Below, in pieces: positions 45,842-54,956 of a stretch of DNA of 64,000 nt. The notes under the pieces were generated by a model. It did not search any database and was not told the DNA's origin. It worked only from the letters and a program-made list of their open reading frames with translations. How positions within the stretch are numbered: position 1 is the first letter of the stretch; every line of letters begins with the position of its first letter. The stretch is from Agrobacterium pusense (lineage in GTDB: Bacteria > Pseudomonadota > Alphaproteobacteria > Rhizobiales > Rhizobiaceae): contig NZ_FNBB01000015.1 in assembly GCF_900102105.1 (NCBI RefSeq), positions 1 through 64,000 on the forward strand. The letters are read 5' to 3'. A program made the position numbers and the translations under genes.

Positions 45842-45871
45842 AAAGCCGCCCGGCGCGAACCGGACGGCTTT
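45842..45871. terminator. Hairpin terminator between brnA and the convergent fusion gene
   Basis: AAAGCCG and CGGCTTT arms with an inner CCGG/CCGG pair, flanked by A on the left and T on the right, 15 bases after brnA and 21 before the convergent gene's end. It could serve both sides. Confidence 0.7.
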
Positions 45872-45891
45872 GACGATACTAACAGAGTTGA

Positions 45892-46572
45892 TCAACCGGC
45901 CATGCGTCGGTCAAACCATTTATGGAAGAGCGCTTCGACACCACGCGGCCCGAGATAGGCCAGAAGCGCAATCAGCCCGGTTGAGGCAGGCTGACCAAGA
46001 TCGGCATAGGCGGCGGCACTTTCGCCGATGACTGCCATGCCGAGAGCGACAGGCAGTTCCCAAAACAGTTCAATGCCGAAGAACTTACGGCGACCTTTCC
46101 GCGCCTCGTTGCCGTGCCACATGAAGCGACCAAACAGGGAGGCAATAATGGTGGTGAAGGCGCCGGCGGATAGCGTGCCCAGCGCCCAGGCGGAGCGATG
46201 CTTCGGCGTTTGCGCCGCCACCAGCTGCCAGACATTGCCCGCCACGCACATTAGCGAGATGGCAACTGTCATGCCGAGGCTGGTGCGGATCAGCATCAGC
46301 TTTCGGCCATAAATATCGCCAAGCCGTCCCCAGAGCGGCGCTACGAACGCGGCGGCAAAGAAGGTGGCGCCATAGGCGATGCCCGACCACTGCACGATCG
46401 CGGCCTTGTCGCTGACGCCGAGCTCCTCGTCATAGAGCGGCAGGAAGGGGAGCAGGAGCGTCATCGCCACGATCGTCGTGAACGAGCCAACGAGGCAAAC
46501 AATCAGATTTCGCATCCAATGCGCGGTTTCCGGCCCGGCCCGCGCTTCGGCATCCCATCTCGTCCCGGTCAT
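45892..46572 (-). CDS. MFS transporter N-terminal part fused to a holin-like C terminus
   Basis: 226 residues in one frame. Residues 20-118 are the first three or four helices of an MFS drug transporter, with VAPLWGRLGDIYGRKLMLIR, the MFS A-motif. After WQLVA the match stops. Residues 125-226 resemble a putative phage holin of alphaproteobacteria: ITIIASLFGRF-like helix, KFFGIELFWELPVALGMAVI and a GLIALLAYLGPRGVEALFHK tail. The join is near 46215. The start ATG overlaps the PEBP gene's stop (ATGA). A deletion or insertion that joined two genes in frame is the simplest explanation; activity is doubtful. Confidence 0.75.
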   Translation of the reverse strand: MTGTRWDAEARAGPETAHWMRNLIVCLVGSFTTIVAMTLLLPFLPLYDEELGVSDKAAIVQWSGIAYGATFFAAAFVAPLWGRLGDIYGRKLMLIRTSLGMTVAISLMCVAGNVWQLVAAQTPKHRSAWALGTLSAGAFTTIIASLFGRFMWHGNEARKGRRKFFGIELFWELPVALGMAVIGESAAAYADLGQPASTGLIALLAYLGPRGVEALFHKWFDRRMAG

Positions 46573-47255
46573 TTCCCAGCCTTTGCATTCAATGTGTAAA
46601 ACAGGTCCCTGCTGCCCGATGCCAAGATATGCTCCTTCGCGGCAGCGATGAGATCGGCGCTGGTGAAGAGATCGGGAAGGTTCAGCCGGTCGACATCCAG
46701 CGCATAGACCGTAACGTGGTAGCTGTGGACACGCTCGTCGTTCCACGGCGGGCACGGGCCCACATAACCACCATGTGGTCCATCCTCCAGGTTGCCGCCG
46801 CCGGTGCCGTTCTGCCCGCGCCGCCCATGGGCCGTGCGCTCGAGCGGCAGGCCATTGGCGGACGGACCGTTTCCGTCCGTGCCTTCACCAAGGCTCGTGC
46901 GCGATGGAGGAATATCGGCCAGCACCCAGTGAACGAATTCCATCCGCCTGAAATCCTCCGGGATGATTTTATCCGCCCTGTTGAACAGCGAGAAATCAGC
47001 GGGTACGTCCGGGTCGACCATCGTCAACGCATAGGATCGCGTGCCCCTGGGGCCATTCGACCAGGAGACGGCAAGGCTCTTGTTGGGGCCGGGTACTGAC
47101 TTGCTGGACGATGTCGAAATGCAGGAGGCATTTTCCGGCGACAGCATCGGGCCATTGCTCTTTGAAAACGTCACCTTGAGATCGGCCGACAGGGCCGGGG
47201 TGGCGATGATTGCTGCGACGACGGTGACGTTCAGAAGTATGAGCATGGGTTTCAT
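46569..47255 (-). CDS. YbhB/YbcL-type PEBP (Raf kinase inhibitor-like) protein
   Basis: 228 residues with a signal peptide (ILLNVTVVAAIIATPALSA), so probably periplasmic. PEBP features are LAVSWSNGPRGTRSYALTMV then DPDVP, EFVHWVLADIPPS and GYVGPCPPWNDERVHSYHVT. The biochemical role of bacterial PEBPs is not settled. It is coupled to the following MFS-holin fusion gene and preceded by an AraC regulator on the same strand. Confidence 0.9.
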   Translation of the reverse strand: MKPMLILLNVTVVAAIIATPALSADLKVTFSKSNGPMLSPENASCISTSSSKSVPGPNKSLAVSWSNGPRGTRSYALTMVDPDVPADFSLFNRADKIIPEDFRRMEFVHWVLADIPPSRTSLGEGTDGNGPSANGLPLERTAHGRRGQNGTGGGNLEDGPHGGYVGPCPPWNDERVHSYHVTVYALDVDRLNLPDLFTSADLIAAAKEHILASGSRDLFYTLNAKAGK

Positions 47256-47360
47256 AATGTTGCCCTTTCGCGTTTGCTTCGGTGAGCTGCAAGGGCATGG
47301 TCTAACGAAGTCGTACCGGCTGGCGGTGCACGAAAACGCTCAATATGGAGCTGCAAACGC

Positions 47361-48155
47361 TCACGCGCTGCGAAGCCGATCGGTGAAGCGGCGCGGCGAG
47401 CGATAGCCTGTGGCGAGCGCGGCTTCCCGCAGCGACAGCCCGTCTTCTGCAAGGAGGGTCTTTGCGAGGGCCACCCGTTCGCTCGCCACAACATCTCGCA
47501 GGGAAGCACCCTCGCGTGACAGGCGGCGACGCAGCGTGGCGTTGCTCGTGCCGAGCTCCCCGGCGATCAGATCGGCGGTCCAGGCGCGATCCGGCTGCCA
47601 GCGCACCAGCGCTCGCACCGCCTCGGCGGTCGTTTCCGGCAAACCGGGCAGGGCGCCGCGTACCGCGAGCACCATCAGGATTTCGAGAAGGCGGTGCTCG
47701 AGCAGAGGGACCGGCACATTGCCGTTGGCGATGCCCTGGCCGGCGTGGTTGATGGCCGCGGCCAGTAACGGGTCGAGCGTCAACTCTGTCTGGCAAGAGA
47801 TCCGGCAAGGTGGAAAAGCCTTCGCTGCCCGCCGTGTCAACTCGTTTGGGAAGGCGATGAAGATCGCCCGATAGACACCAGTCTGCGGATCGGGATCATT
47901 GACGACATCGCCGCGCCAACCGGCTGGCAGCACGAGGGCCTTGCCGGCCGAAAAGCGTCGCTGCCGTCCCATGCTCACGACTTCCTTTGACCCTTCCAGG
48001 ATGGTGACGATCGAAACCTGTGAAAAGGCCGAGCCAGCGATGCGTTCGCGTTCGCGCGTGACAAAGGTAAAAAGCGTGGAATAGCTGCCGATCCCGTCGG
48101 GCGCGACGGTCGGGCGGCGATCCTTCGCCGCCAGGCGGCGCAGCTTTTCCAACAT
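47361..48155 (-). CDS. AraC-family transcriptional regulator
   Basis: An N-terminal cupin-like region (QVSIVTILEGSKEVVSMG and AGKALVLPAGWRGDVVND) precedes two C-terminal HTH motifs (ADLIAGELGTSNATLRRRLS and LSLREAALATGYRSPRRFTD). The ATG at 48155 gives 264 residues; an upstream in-frame GTG at 48176 is possible. It lies 105 bases before the PEBP gene on the same strand and may regulate it and the fused gene. Confidence 0.88.
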   Translation of the reverse strand: MLEKLRRLAAKDRRPTVAPDGIGSYSTLFTFVTRERERIAGSAFSQVSIVTILEGSKEVVSMGRQRRFSAGKALVLPAGWRGDVVNDPDPQTGVYRAIFIAFPNELTRRAAKAFPPCRISCQTELTLDPLLAAAINHAGQGIANGNVPVPLLEHRLLEILMVLAVRGALPGLPETTAEAVRALVRWQPDRAWTADLIAGELGTSNATLRRRLSREGASLRDVVASERVALAKTLLAEDGLSLREAALATGYRSPRRFTDRLRSA

Positions 48156-48176
48156 GTCGTGATGAGCCTCGGGCAC

Positions 48177-48491
48177 TGCAACGGCTTCCTGCTATTTGTT
48201 TGCCGGAACAGTCTGGACCACCCGGGCGGCGGTGCCAAGTCCGCAAGGCGTCCTGTCGGTTCGGCCCGCTGATATTATCGACGGACTGAATGAGCTCATC
48301 GACCATGAATTCTCGCCGGCGCCCAGACAGTTTCCGGGAAGTCGGGGTGAAACTGCCTTATCAGTCAGGCGATGAGCGTGACGTAGGGCGAGCTCCAGGC
48401 GGGCGGCATAGAGGGAGAGGAGGGAAGTGGGATTTGTGGCGGGTTAGGAGGCTGGAGAGAGGTTCCGGCCGGTCCGCCATGGAGAAACGAC
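48177..48491. other. Non-coding leader before the plasmid-type module
   Basis: No gene seen. It contains purine-rich stretches and GGAG at 48481-48484, seven bases before the ParB-like start. CCGGCCGG at 48456-48463 is a short palindrome. Confidence 0.4.
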
Positions 48492-50615
48492 ATGGCTCAA
48501 GCCACCCAGAAAATCACCCTCAGTGCAGCCCGGGATATTCCCTTCAACAAGCTGGTGCTCAGCCAGCAGAACGTCCGCAAGATCAAAGCGGGCATCTCGA
48601 TTGAGGACCTGGCGGAAGACATCGCCCATCGCGGGCTGCTGACCAGCCTCAACGTCCGTCCCGAGCTTGATGGCGATGGCAACGAGACCGGCATCTATCG
48701 CATCCCCGCCGGTGGGCGCCGCTACCGCGCGCTTGAGCGCCTGGTCGCGCAGAAACGTCTTGCCAAGACTGCCGGCGTTCCCTGCATCGTCAGCAAAGGC
48801 GAAACCCTCGAGGTCGAGGATTCGCTCGCCGAAAACGTCCAGCGCGTATCCTTGCATCCACTCGATCAGTTCCGCGCCTTCCAGACCTTGCGTGAACAGG
48901 GGCTCGGTGAGGAGGAGATAGCCGCACGCTTCTTCGTCTCGGTTACCACCGTCAAGCAACGCCTGCGGCTCGCCTCCGTCTCACCACGGCTTCTCGATCT
49001 TTATGCGGAGGACGAGATGACGCTCGAACAGACCATGGCCTTCTCGATCACCAACGACCATGTTCGCCAGGAGCAGGTCTGGGATACGGTCTCCCGCTCC
49101 CATAGCCGTGAACCTTATTATATCCGCCGACTACTGACGGAGACCGCGATCCGCGCCAGCGACCGCCGCGCAGTCTATGTCGGCATCGAATCCTACGAGG
49201 CCGCGGGCGGCGTCACCATGCGCGATCTGTTCGACCAGGATCAGGGCGGCTGGCTGCAGGATCCGGCGCTGCTCGAGCAGCTCGTGATGGAAAAGTTGAA
49301 GGCCGACGCCGAGGCGATCCGCGTGAGCGAAGGCTGGAAGTGGGTCGAGGCGGCTCTCGACTTTCCCTACGGTCACACGTCCGGCCTGCGCCGCTTCTAC
49401 GGCGAGCAGGCGGAAATGACGGAAGACGAACTGGCGCGCTATGATGCCACGCGTGCCGAATACGACAAGCTCGACGCGGAATATTCGGAGGCAGATGAGT
49501 TCTCGGAAACGACCGAACAAAAGCTGGACGAGCTCGGCGCAGAGCTCGACCGGCTCAACGACCGCCCATATCTGTTCGATCCGCAAGAGATCGCCCACGG
49601 CGGTGTCTTTGTGTCGCTCGGCGCCAGTGGCGAGCTCAAGATCGAGCGAGGCTTCGTGCGGCCCGAGGACGAACTGAAGAGTGAAGCCGATCTCTCGAGT
49701 GATGTCGGTCACAATCGTGACGATCGTGGCAATGAACTCTCGGTAAGAGGCGCCGCCGGTGGCGAGGACACCCAACCAGACGACGAGGACGAAGCGATCA
49801 AGCCACTTCCCGACCGCATGGTTCTCGATCTGACGGCGGCGCGCACGGTCGCTTTGCGCAACGCGCTCGCGAACGATCCTGTCATCGCCTTCATCGCGGT
49901 CCTGCATGCCTTCGTCCTGAAGACCTTCTACGTTTACGGCTCGGATTCATGCCTGGAGGTGACGCTGCAAAGCGCTCGTTTCGCCCAGACGCCCGGCCTC
50001 GGCGATACAGTCTGGGCAAAGGAGATCGAGCAGCGGCACGAAGGCTGGGGCCAGGATCTTCCCAAGGATCCGGATGATCTCTGGGACTTCCTGATCACGC
50101 TTGACGAGGTCAGCCGGCAGGCTCTGTTTGCCCATTGCGCCTCGCTGTCGGTCAACGCGGTGATCGAACCGTGGAACAAGCGGACCCGGGCGATCGCCCA
50201 TGCCGATCAGCTTGCCCGCTCGATTGGTTTCGACATGGTGCAGGCCGGCTGGACACCGACCGCCGACAACTATCTCGGCCGTGTCACCAAGGCGCGGATC
50301 CTACAGGCGGTTCGAGAAGCCAAGGGTGATCAGGCGGCGGAGCTGATCGGCCATCTCAAGAAGACTGACATGGCCCGCGAGGCCGAACGGCTGATGACAG
50401 GCAGCAGTTGGTTACCGGAACCGCTTCGCATAACGGTCGAGGACGGCATCAGCGAAAGCGATGCCCCCGGAGAGACCGTTGGTTCCGATCATGCTGAGAC
50501 TGGGGAAGCTCAGGACCTGCCCGCTTTCCTGCTCGACCAGCCGGAAACATCGGACGACGACACCGGCGATACCGAAAGTGGCATGGACGGCGAGCATCTC
50601 GCGGCGGCCGAGTAG
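48492..50615 (+). CDS. Large ParB/Spo0J-like DNA-binding protein
   Basis: 707 residues. The ParB N-terminal nuclease-like fold is at about 15-110 (LSQQNVRKIKAGISIEDLAE, AGGRRYRALERLV and EDSLAENVQRVSLHPLDQFR), and the HTH KorB-like region at 115-170 (LGEEEIAARFFVSVTTVKQR). The long C-terminal part, with a coiled and acidic segment near 310-355, is characteristic of ParB-like proteins carried on rhizobial plasmids and ICEs, and no parA lies beside it. Function may be regulatory or CTP-dependent DNA loading, not classical partition. It leads the accessory module. Confidence 0.88.
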   Translation: MAQATQKITLSAARDIPFNKLVLSQQNVRKIKAGISIEDLAEDIAHRGLLTSLNVRPELDGDGNETGIYRIPAGGRRYRALERLVAQKRLAKTAGVPCIVSKGETLEVEDSLAENVQRVSLHPLDQFRAFQTLREQGLGEEEIAARFFVSVTTVKQRLRLASVSPRLLDLYAEDEMTLEQTMAFSITNDHVRQEQVWDTVSRSHSREPYYIRRLLTETAIRASDRRAVYVGIESYEAAGGVTMRDLFDQDQGGWLQDPALLEQLVMEKLKADAEAIRVSEGWKWVEAALDFPYGHTSGLRRFYGEQAEMTEDELARYDATRAEYDKLDAEYSEADEFSETTEQKLDELGAELDRLNDRPYLFDPQEIAHGGVFVSLGASGELKIERGFVRPEDELKSEADLSSDVGHNRDDRGNELSVRGAAGGEDTQPDDEDEAIKPLPDRMVLDLTAARTVALRNALANDPVIAFIAVLHAFVLKTFYVYGSDSCLEVTLQSARFAQTPGLGDTVWAKEIEQRHEGWGQDLPKDPDDLWDFLITLDEVSRQALFAHCASLSVNAVIEPWNKRTRAIAHADQLARSIGFDMVQAGWTPTADNYLGRVTKARILQAVREAKGDQAAELIGHLKKTDMAREAERLMTGSSWLPEPLRITVEDGISESDAPGETVGSDHAETGEAQDLPAFLLDQPETSDDDTGDTESGMDGEHLAAAE

Positions 50616-50671
50616 GTTCACCAGCATCCATCAGCCTGACCCGATCGCCGTTGCGGTCGGGTCTTCTTCCG

Positions 50672-50696
50672 CCCGGCCATCGCGCCGGGTTTTTCC
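50672..50696 (+). terminator. Hairpin with T-run before gene at 50713
   Basis: CCCGGC and GCCGGG form a stem with a 6-base loop, followed by TTTTT. It looks like an intrinsic terminator yet ends only 17 bases before the next start codon, after which AGGAGG follows. A nearly identical copy lies at 51400. Confidence 0.65.
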
Positions 50697-50712
50697 GTTT
50701 CAGGAGGCATCT

Positions 50713-51369
50713 ATGCCTGACTTCACGATCGAGACCACCTACCACCTGCCGGTCTTCCGGCACCGCACCTACGCGGCCGACACGCTGGAGGCGGCCTGCC
50801 GTGCCGCCATTGACGACGACAGCTGGGAGATCGCCGAGAAGGACTTCGACTCCTCCGGTCCAGTTCATGTCACCGGCATCTGGGACGGCACACATGCGGC
50901 CTATGCGGGTCCGCCGCTCCAGATCCCGCAGCAGTTCGACGAACCTGTCCAGCGCCGGGCGCGTCATTTCGAGATCCTGCTCGGACTGTTGACGATGTTG
51001 TTGGATGACATCAGTTCGGCCCGGCCGCCATCGCTCGAATGGCTAGCTCGATCTGCCTGGGCGATTGCCCGAGGAGAAGCAATTCTCACCGAAGAACCAG
51101 ATCCTGAAGAGCCGGTCGCCCGACCAACGCCTTCCCACGTCCTGGCCAGGCTTCAGGAGGCTGGCGTGCGCGACTCAATCGCCGCCGTGCTCGAAATCGA
51201 TCCGGCCTTCAAAGCTCTATCACGCGAAGCGGTGACCGACGATGAAGTCCACGCCGCCTGCCTTTCCATCGCCACTACGATGGATTTTTCCGACGTCATT
51301 GGCACTGCCGAGTTCCAGGCGGCGCTCTCGGCGATCCGATCGGCGCACCACCGGCTAACGTCCGATTGA
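50713..51369 (+). CDS. Conserved plasmid/ICE hypothetical protein
   Basis: 218 residues from the ATG at 50713, with AGGAGG six bases upstream. No known domain. The first 70 residues look like a small alpha/beta unit (TIETTYHLPVFRHRTYAADT, then DDDSWEIAEKDFDSSGPVHV), and the rest is helical. It sits between the ParB-like and DUF932 genes in an order common to rhizobial accessory modules. Confidence 0.75.
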   Translation: MPDFTIETTYHLPVFRHRTYAADTLEAACRAAIDDDSWEIAEKDFDSSGPVHVTGIWDGTHAAYAGPPLQIPQQFDEPVQRRARHFEILLGLLTMLLDDISSARPPSLEWLARSAWAIARGEAILTEEPDPEEPVARPTPSHVLARLQEAGVRDSIAAVLEIDPAFKALSREAVTDDEVHAACLSIATTMDFSDVIGTAEFQAALSAIRSAHHRLTSD

Positions 51370-51399
51370 TCTTTCCTCTTCCCACTTCCCTCAACCTCG

Positions 51400-51417
51400 C
51401 CCGGCCATCGCGCCGGG
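51400..51417 (+). repeat. Second copy of intergenic hairpin
   Basis: Same CCCGGC-CATCGC-GCCGGG hairpin as at 50672, followed by TTTCCGTTTC as in the first copy but with two fewer T. It ends 24 bases before the DUF932 start codon. Confidence 0.7.
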
Positions 51418-51441
51418 TTTCCGTTTCGTGGAGACAATGCA

Positions 51442-52632
51442 ATGACCCCACTTGCTTCCAATGCCCAACCGGCTTCCTCCAGCTTCAAGGTCGATATCTC
51501 GCGCGGTGAGCGGATCGGCCGCGTTTCCTCGGAATGGTTTTCGCGCCCTGACGACGAACGCTTCCTGTCACTCACAGATCTCTACGACACCGTTCGATCC
51601 CGAGCCGAACGGGCTCATGCTCGCACCATCGAAAGCGCTGCGATCCGTGTCGAAGCAACCCGCGACAATGCGGAGCGGCTTGAACTTCTCGTTCCCGGTC
51701 AGCGACAACCGATCGCTCCGACCCACTGGAGCTATGGCCAGCTCTGCAGCCTGGTTGGCGCACCGGCCACCTATATGCGCCAACTGCCGGCCCCGCTTGC
51801 GGCGATCAACCTGCAGCATGGCCTGCTCAATCATCGTGCCGAGCTCGTCAAGACCCTCGAGATGGACGATGGGCGCCTTGAACTGCGCGCCGTCACCGGA
51901 CCGAAATACGGCCGCATCTGGGATCATGAACTGGTGTCCGCCGTGATGAGGGTAGCCGGCAATGGGACCGGTGACACCATGTGGAAAGTGCCGGGCGTCC
52001 TGGATTGGGCGACAATGACGCACAATCCCTTCATCGACATCAGCAACGATACGACCACGCTCTACGCCAGCGACCGAGACGTTTTCCTGTTCCTGGTGGA
52101 CGACACCCATCCGATTGAAGCCGGACGACTGCCGAACGGCGAACCCGATCTCTATTTCCGCGGCTTTTATACCTGGAACTCGGAAGTTGGATCGAAGACC
52201 CTCGGCATCGCCTCCTTCTATCTGCGGGCGGTCTGCGCCAACCGCAACTTGTGGGGAACGGAAAATTTCGAGGAGATCACCATCCGCCATTCAAAGTTCG
52301 CCGCCCAGCGCTTTGCGCACGAAGCAGCACCCGCGCTGACAAGCTTCGCCAAATCCTCACCCGCTCCGTTCATCGCCGGCATCAAGGCGGCGCGCGAACG
52401 GATCGTCGCGCGCAAGGACGACGACCGCGAAACCTTCCTGCGTCGGCGAGGCTTCTCGAAAGGCGAGACCGGCAAGGTGATCGAGATGGTGTTGTCGGAG
52501 GAGGGGAGACCGCCTGAGTCGATCTTTGACTTCGTGCAGGGCATCACCGCACTGGCGCGCACGAAAACCAATCAGGACACGCGCCTGGAGCTCGAAGGCA
52601 AAGCGAAGAAGCTGCTCGAAAGCGCTGCCTGA
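51442..52632 (+). CDS. DUF932 domain protein (phage/plasmid-like)
   Basis: 396 residues. The DUF932 fold is marked by GQLCSLVGAPATYMRQLPAP, MDDGRLELRAVTGPKYGRIW, DHELVSAVMRVAG and LYASDRDVFLFLVDD. It is common on phages and plasmids; the function is unknown. The start ATG at 51442 has GGAG eight bases upstream. It is separated from neighbours by hairpin-bearing gaps. Confidence 0.9.
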   Translation: MTPLASNAQPASSSFKVDISRGERIGRVSSEWFSRPDDERFLSLTDLYDTVRSRAERAHARTIESAAIRVEATRDNAERLELLVPGQRQPIAPTHWSYGQLCSLVGAPATYMRQLPAPLAAINLQHGLLNHRAELVKTLEMDDGRLELRAVTGPKYGRIWDHELVSAVMRVAGNGTGDTMWKVPGVLDWATMTHNPFIDISNDTTTLYASDRDVFLFLVDDTHPIEAGRLPNGEPDLYFRGFYTWNSEVGSKTLGIASFYLRAVCANRNLWGTENFEEITIRHSKFAAQRFAHEAAPALTSFAKSSPAPFIAGIKAARERIVARKDDDRETFLRRRGFSKGETGKVIEMVLSEEGRPPESIFDFVQGITALARTKTNQDTRLELEGKAKKLLESAA

Positions 52633-52696
52633 CATCTTGATGCGCGCCAGGCTCGGACCCGGCCGCATCCGCAAACCCCATCGCAGTCATCCCAGA

Positions 52697-52715
52697 GCCC
52701 GGTCAAGCGCCGGGC
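52697..52715 (+). repeat. Third, variant intergenic hairpin
   Basis: GCCCGG and CCGGGC with a 7-base loop, followed by CACATTTTGTTT and then GGAG. It ends 24 bases before the start at 52739, the same spacing as the previous copy. Confidence 0.6.
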
Positions 52716-52738
52716 CACATTTTGTTTGGAGAATCCCA

Positions 52739-52993
52739 ATGGCTATCCCCGATCATGCCCGCACAAACTTCGACACACTGCTGCGCGCCGCAGCCGATGG
52801 CAATCTTGCTCTTGTGGAGTGTCTCGATGCGTCTACACGCGAGCCGCGTTACGTACTTTGCGCCGTCGGCCGCAGTGTCGGCGAATACGTCTTCACACCG
52901 TTTGGTCATCTGGCCGACGGCAATCCTTACGCCGCCTACCTGCCGCCGGATCCAGAGGATCCAACCGGCTTCATTGCGAGCCCTGCGACCTAA
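52739..52993 (+). CDS. DUF6117-like small protein
   Basis: 84 residues from the ATG at 52739 with GGAG seven bases upstream. NFDTLLRAAADGNLALVECL then RYVLCAVGRSVGEYVFTPFG and PYAAYLPPDP match small proteins found next to DUF932 genes on rhizobial plasmids (DUF6117, as I recall it). No enzymatic motif is visible. Confidence 0.72.
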   Translation: MAIPDHARTNFDTLLRAAADGNLALVECLDASTREPRYVLCAVGRSVGEYVFTPFGHLADGNPYAAYLPPDPEDPTGFIASPAT

Positions 52994-53121
52994 CCGCTGA
53001 CAATCGCCGACGGTTTTACTGGCATTCCCGATCCCTCCTGGCTGCCCGATTTCGCTCCTCCGACCCGTTCGGCAGGACGTCGGGCTCCGCCGTTCTTTCC
53101 TCACTCATGGAGCAACCTTCG

Positions 53122-53577
53122 ATGAATATCATCTCGCATCGCCAAAACGTTTCCACCTCTCCACGTCCTGATATCAAAACACGCCCTGAAGCCTTTAGGA
53201 ATGCTGCCGGTCAAGTCACGTCGCGTCTGGAGCAAGGTAAAGTCCTCACCTCAGCCGACCTGCAACGGATCATGACGGACGTATTCGGCGGCAGTGACGC
53301 CGAGGGCCTCTGGCTCTGGAAGGATGCTATAAACCAACAGAGGTCGCCCAGGTCTTGTTTCTATCCCGCTCAATCACCTCCCCGGGTCCAGTCGCCTCAA
53401 TCGGCGCGTGCGATGCTGATGAAGGTGGCCCGGCTCTCGCCGACCCACACGCGCCGATCCAAGGGGATGATCAGTTGGAAGCTCCGTTCCTTTGTGCCTG
53501 TCGCAGGTGAGGGCACGGCGATCCTGTCGAAGCTGAATGATCGTCATCGCCTTGTCGATGTCGCACACCGGTCATGA
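53122..53577 (+). pseudogene. Remnant of a strawberry-notch-type methylase/helicase gene
   Basis: Residues 15-65 (KTRPEAFRNAAGQVTSRLEQ and FGGSDAEGLWLWKDAI) match the N terminus of very large methyltransferase/DEAD-helicase proteins that normally occupy this spot in rhizobial plasmid modules. The expected next motif AQVLFLSR is present in another frame just after, and LSPTHTRRSKGM recalls LPTHTRRSEES further along. The remaining thousand or more codons are missing. The gene is frameshifted and mostly deleted. Confidence 0.6.
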
Positions 53578-53589
53578 TGGAGGTCTGCC

Positions 53590-54627
53590 ATGCACTCCGC
53601 CTCGGATCTGGCGGGCCGTCTCGCGCGGGACGCGGAGGCGGTCTGCCGGCACTATCTCTCCGCCGGCCGTCGTGCCGGCAACTACTGGCTCGTTGGCGAT
53701 GTCAGCAACAGAAAGGGCCGGTCGCTCTATGTGCACCTCGTCGGCCCGCGCGCCGGCCGCTGGACCGACGCGGCGACAGGCCAGTTCGGTGATCTGCTCG
53801 ATCTGATCCGGGAGACTTGCGGTCTCGTCGACTTCCGGGACGTTGCAGACGAGGCGCGTCATTTCCTCAGCCTGCCTCGACCAGAGCCGGTGTCGTCTCG
53901 CGGGACCGATGCTTATGATTTCGCCCCGGTGGTACGGTGTACGGGCGTGCAGGCACAGCGGCTGTTCCGGATGACGCAGCCTCTGGCGGGCACGCTTGCC
54001 GACACCTATCTGCGCGGGCGCGGCATCTTACGGGCATCGACGCATGCGGCGCTGCGCTTCCATCCGTCCTGCTACTATCGTGATCTCGTCACGGGCCATA
54101 CGAGCAGCTATCCGGCCCTGATCGCAGCGGTGACCGACCCCGCCGGCGCAATCACAGGCGTGCATCGCAGCTGGCTGGATCCCGACGGCGCCGGCAAGGC
54201 GAAGGTCAACGATCCGCGCCGCGCACTTGGCGGGCTTCTCGGTAACGGCGTCCGCTTTGACTTTCCGGTCAATGCGCCTGTGCCGGTGATGGCGGCAGGC
54301 GAGGGGCTCGAGACCATGCTGTCGCTCGAACACGTGATGCCCGGCATGCCGATAGTGGCGGCGCTCACGGCCAACCACCTTGCCGCCTTCCGTTTCCCGC
54401 CCGGATGCCGGCGCATCTATATCGCCGCAGACGCGGATGCCGCCGGCCGGCATGGGATCGAGGGCATGAGCCGCCGGGCGCAGGAGTGCGGGATCCTGCC
54501 ACTGGTGCTGTCGCCGGAGCTCGGCGACTTCAATGAAGATCTTCGCTGGCTGGGCCGGGACCGGCTGACGGCAAACCTCAGGGCACAACTCGTCCCGGAA
54601 GACGCGATGGCTTTTCTTCCAGCCTGA
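53590..54627 (+). CDS. Toprim-domain protein (plasmid primase-like)
   Basis: 345 residues. A zinc-ribbon-like or primase-like N-terminal region (SLYVHLVGPRAGRWTDAATG then QFGDLLDLI) precedes a Toprim domain with the catalytic Glu in AAGEGLETMLSLEH and the DxD motif in IYIAADADAAGRHG. It is a common plasmid/ICE gene, possibly making primers for replication of transferred strands. The start ATG at 53590 has GGAGG six bases upstream. Confidence 0.88.
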   Translation: MHSASDLAGRLARDAEAVCRHYLSAGRRAGNYWLVGDVSNRKGRSLYVHLVGPRAGRWTDAATGQFGDLLDLIRETCGLVDFRDVADEARHFLSLPRPEPVSSRGTDAYDFAPVVRCTGVQAQRLFRMTQPLAGTLADTYLRGRGILRASTHAALRFHPSCYYRDLVTGHTSSYPALIAAVTDPAGAITGVHRSWLDPDGAGKAKVNDPRRALGGLLGNGVRFDFPVNAPVPVMAAGEGLETMLSLEHVMPGMPIVAALTANHLAAFRFPPGCRRIYIAADADAAGRHGIEGMSRRAQECGILPLVLSPELGDFNEDLRWLGRDRLTANLRAQLVPEDAMAFLPA

Positions 54628-54956
54628 CGTCGGGGACAGAGGTTGGGGAGGGCCCGGCCGCGGCACTGGCGAGGCGCAATCCATTGGCCTCATTCGGGAT
54701 GGGCGCGCGCCCGCGGGCCTGCCGAGAGGCGACCCTTACCACGCGGGCCTCCGGGCCTTCAGCGGGTCGGTCGGGTTTCTTCCCCTGCCAGACCGCGGGT
54801 GCGGTCCGTCATTCCGCGCGGATCAAGATACCATCCCTCCACCGCCCGGCGCTTCGCTGGGCCGCGGCACTTCGCTTGCGGTTCCGGCGTCGGCCCGCGT
54901 GATCGGGTTCGCCGTCAGGCCGCGAGAGGCGCGGCCCCAAACCGATGGAGACCACC
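54628..54956. other. GC-rich gap with hairpin before DUF2493 gene
   Basis: No gene seen. At 54918-54936 GGCCGCG and CGCGGCC form a perfect 7-bp stem with the 5-base loop AGAGG, ending 20 bases before the next start codon. This repeats the pattern seen before other genes of the module. Confidence 0.55.
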
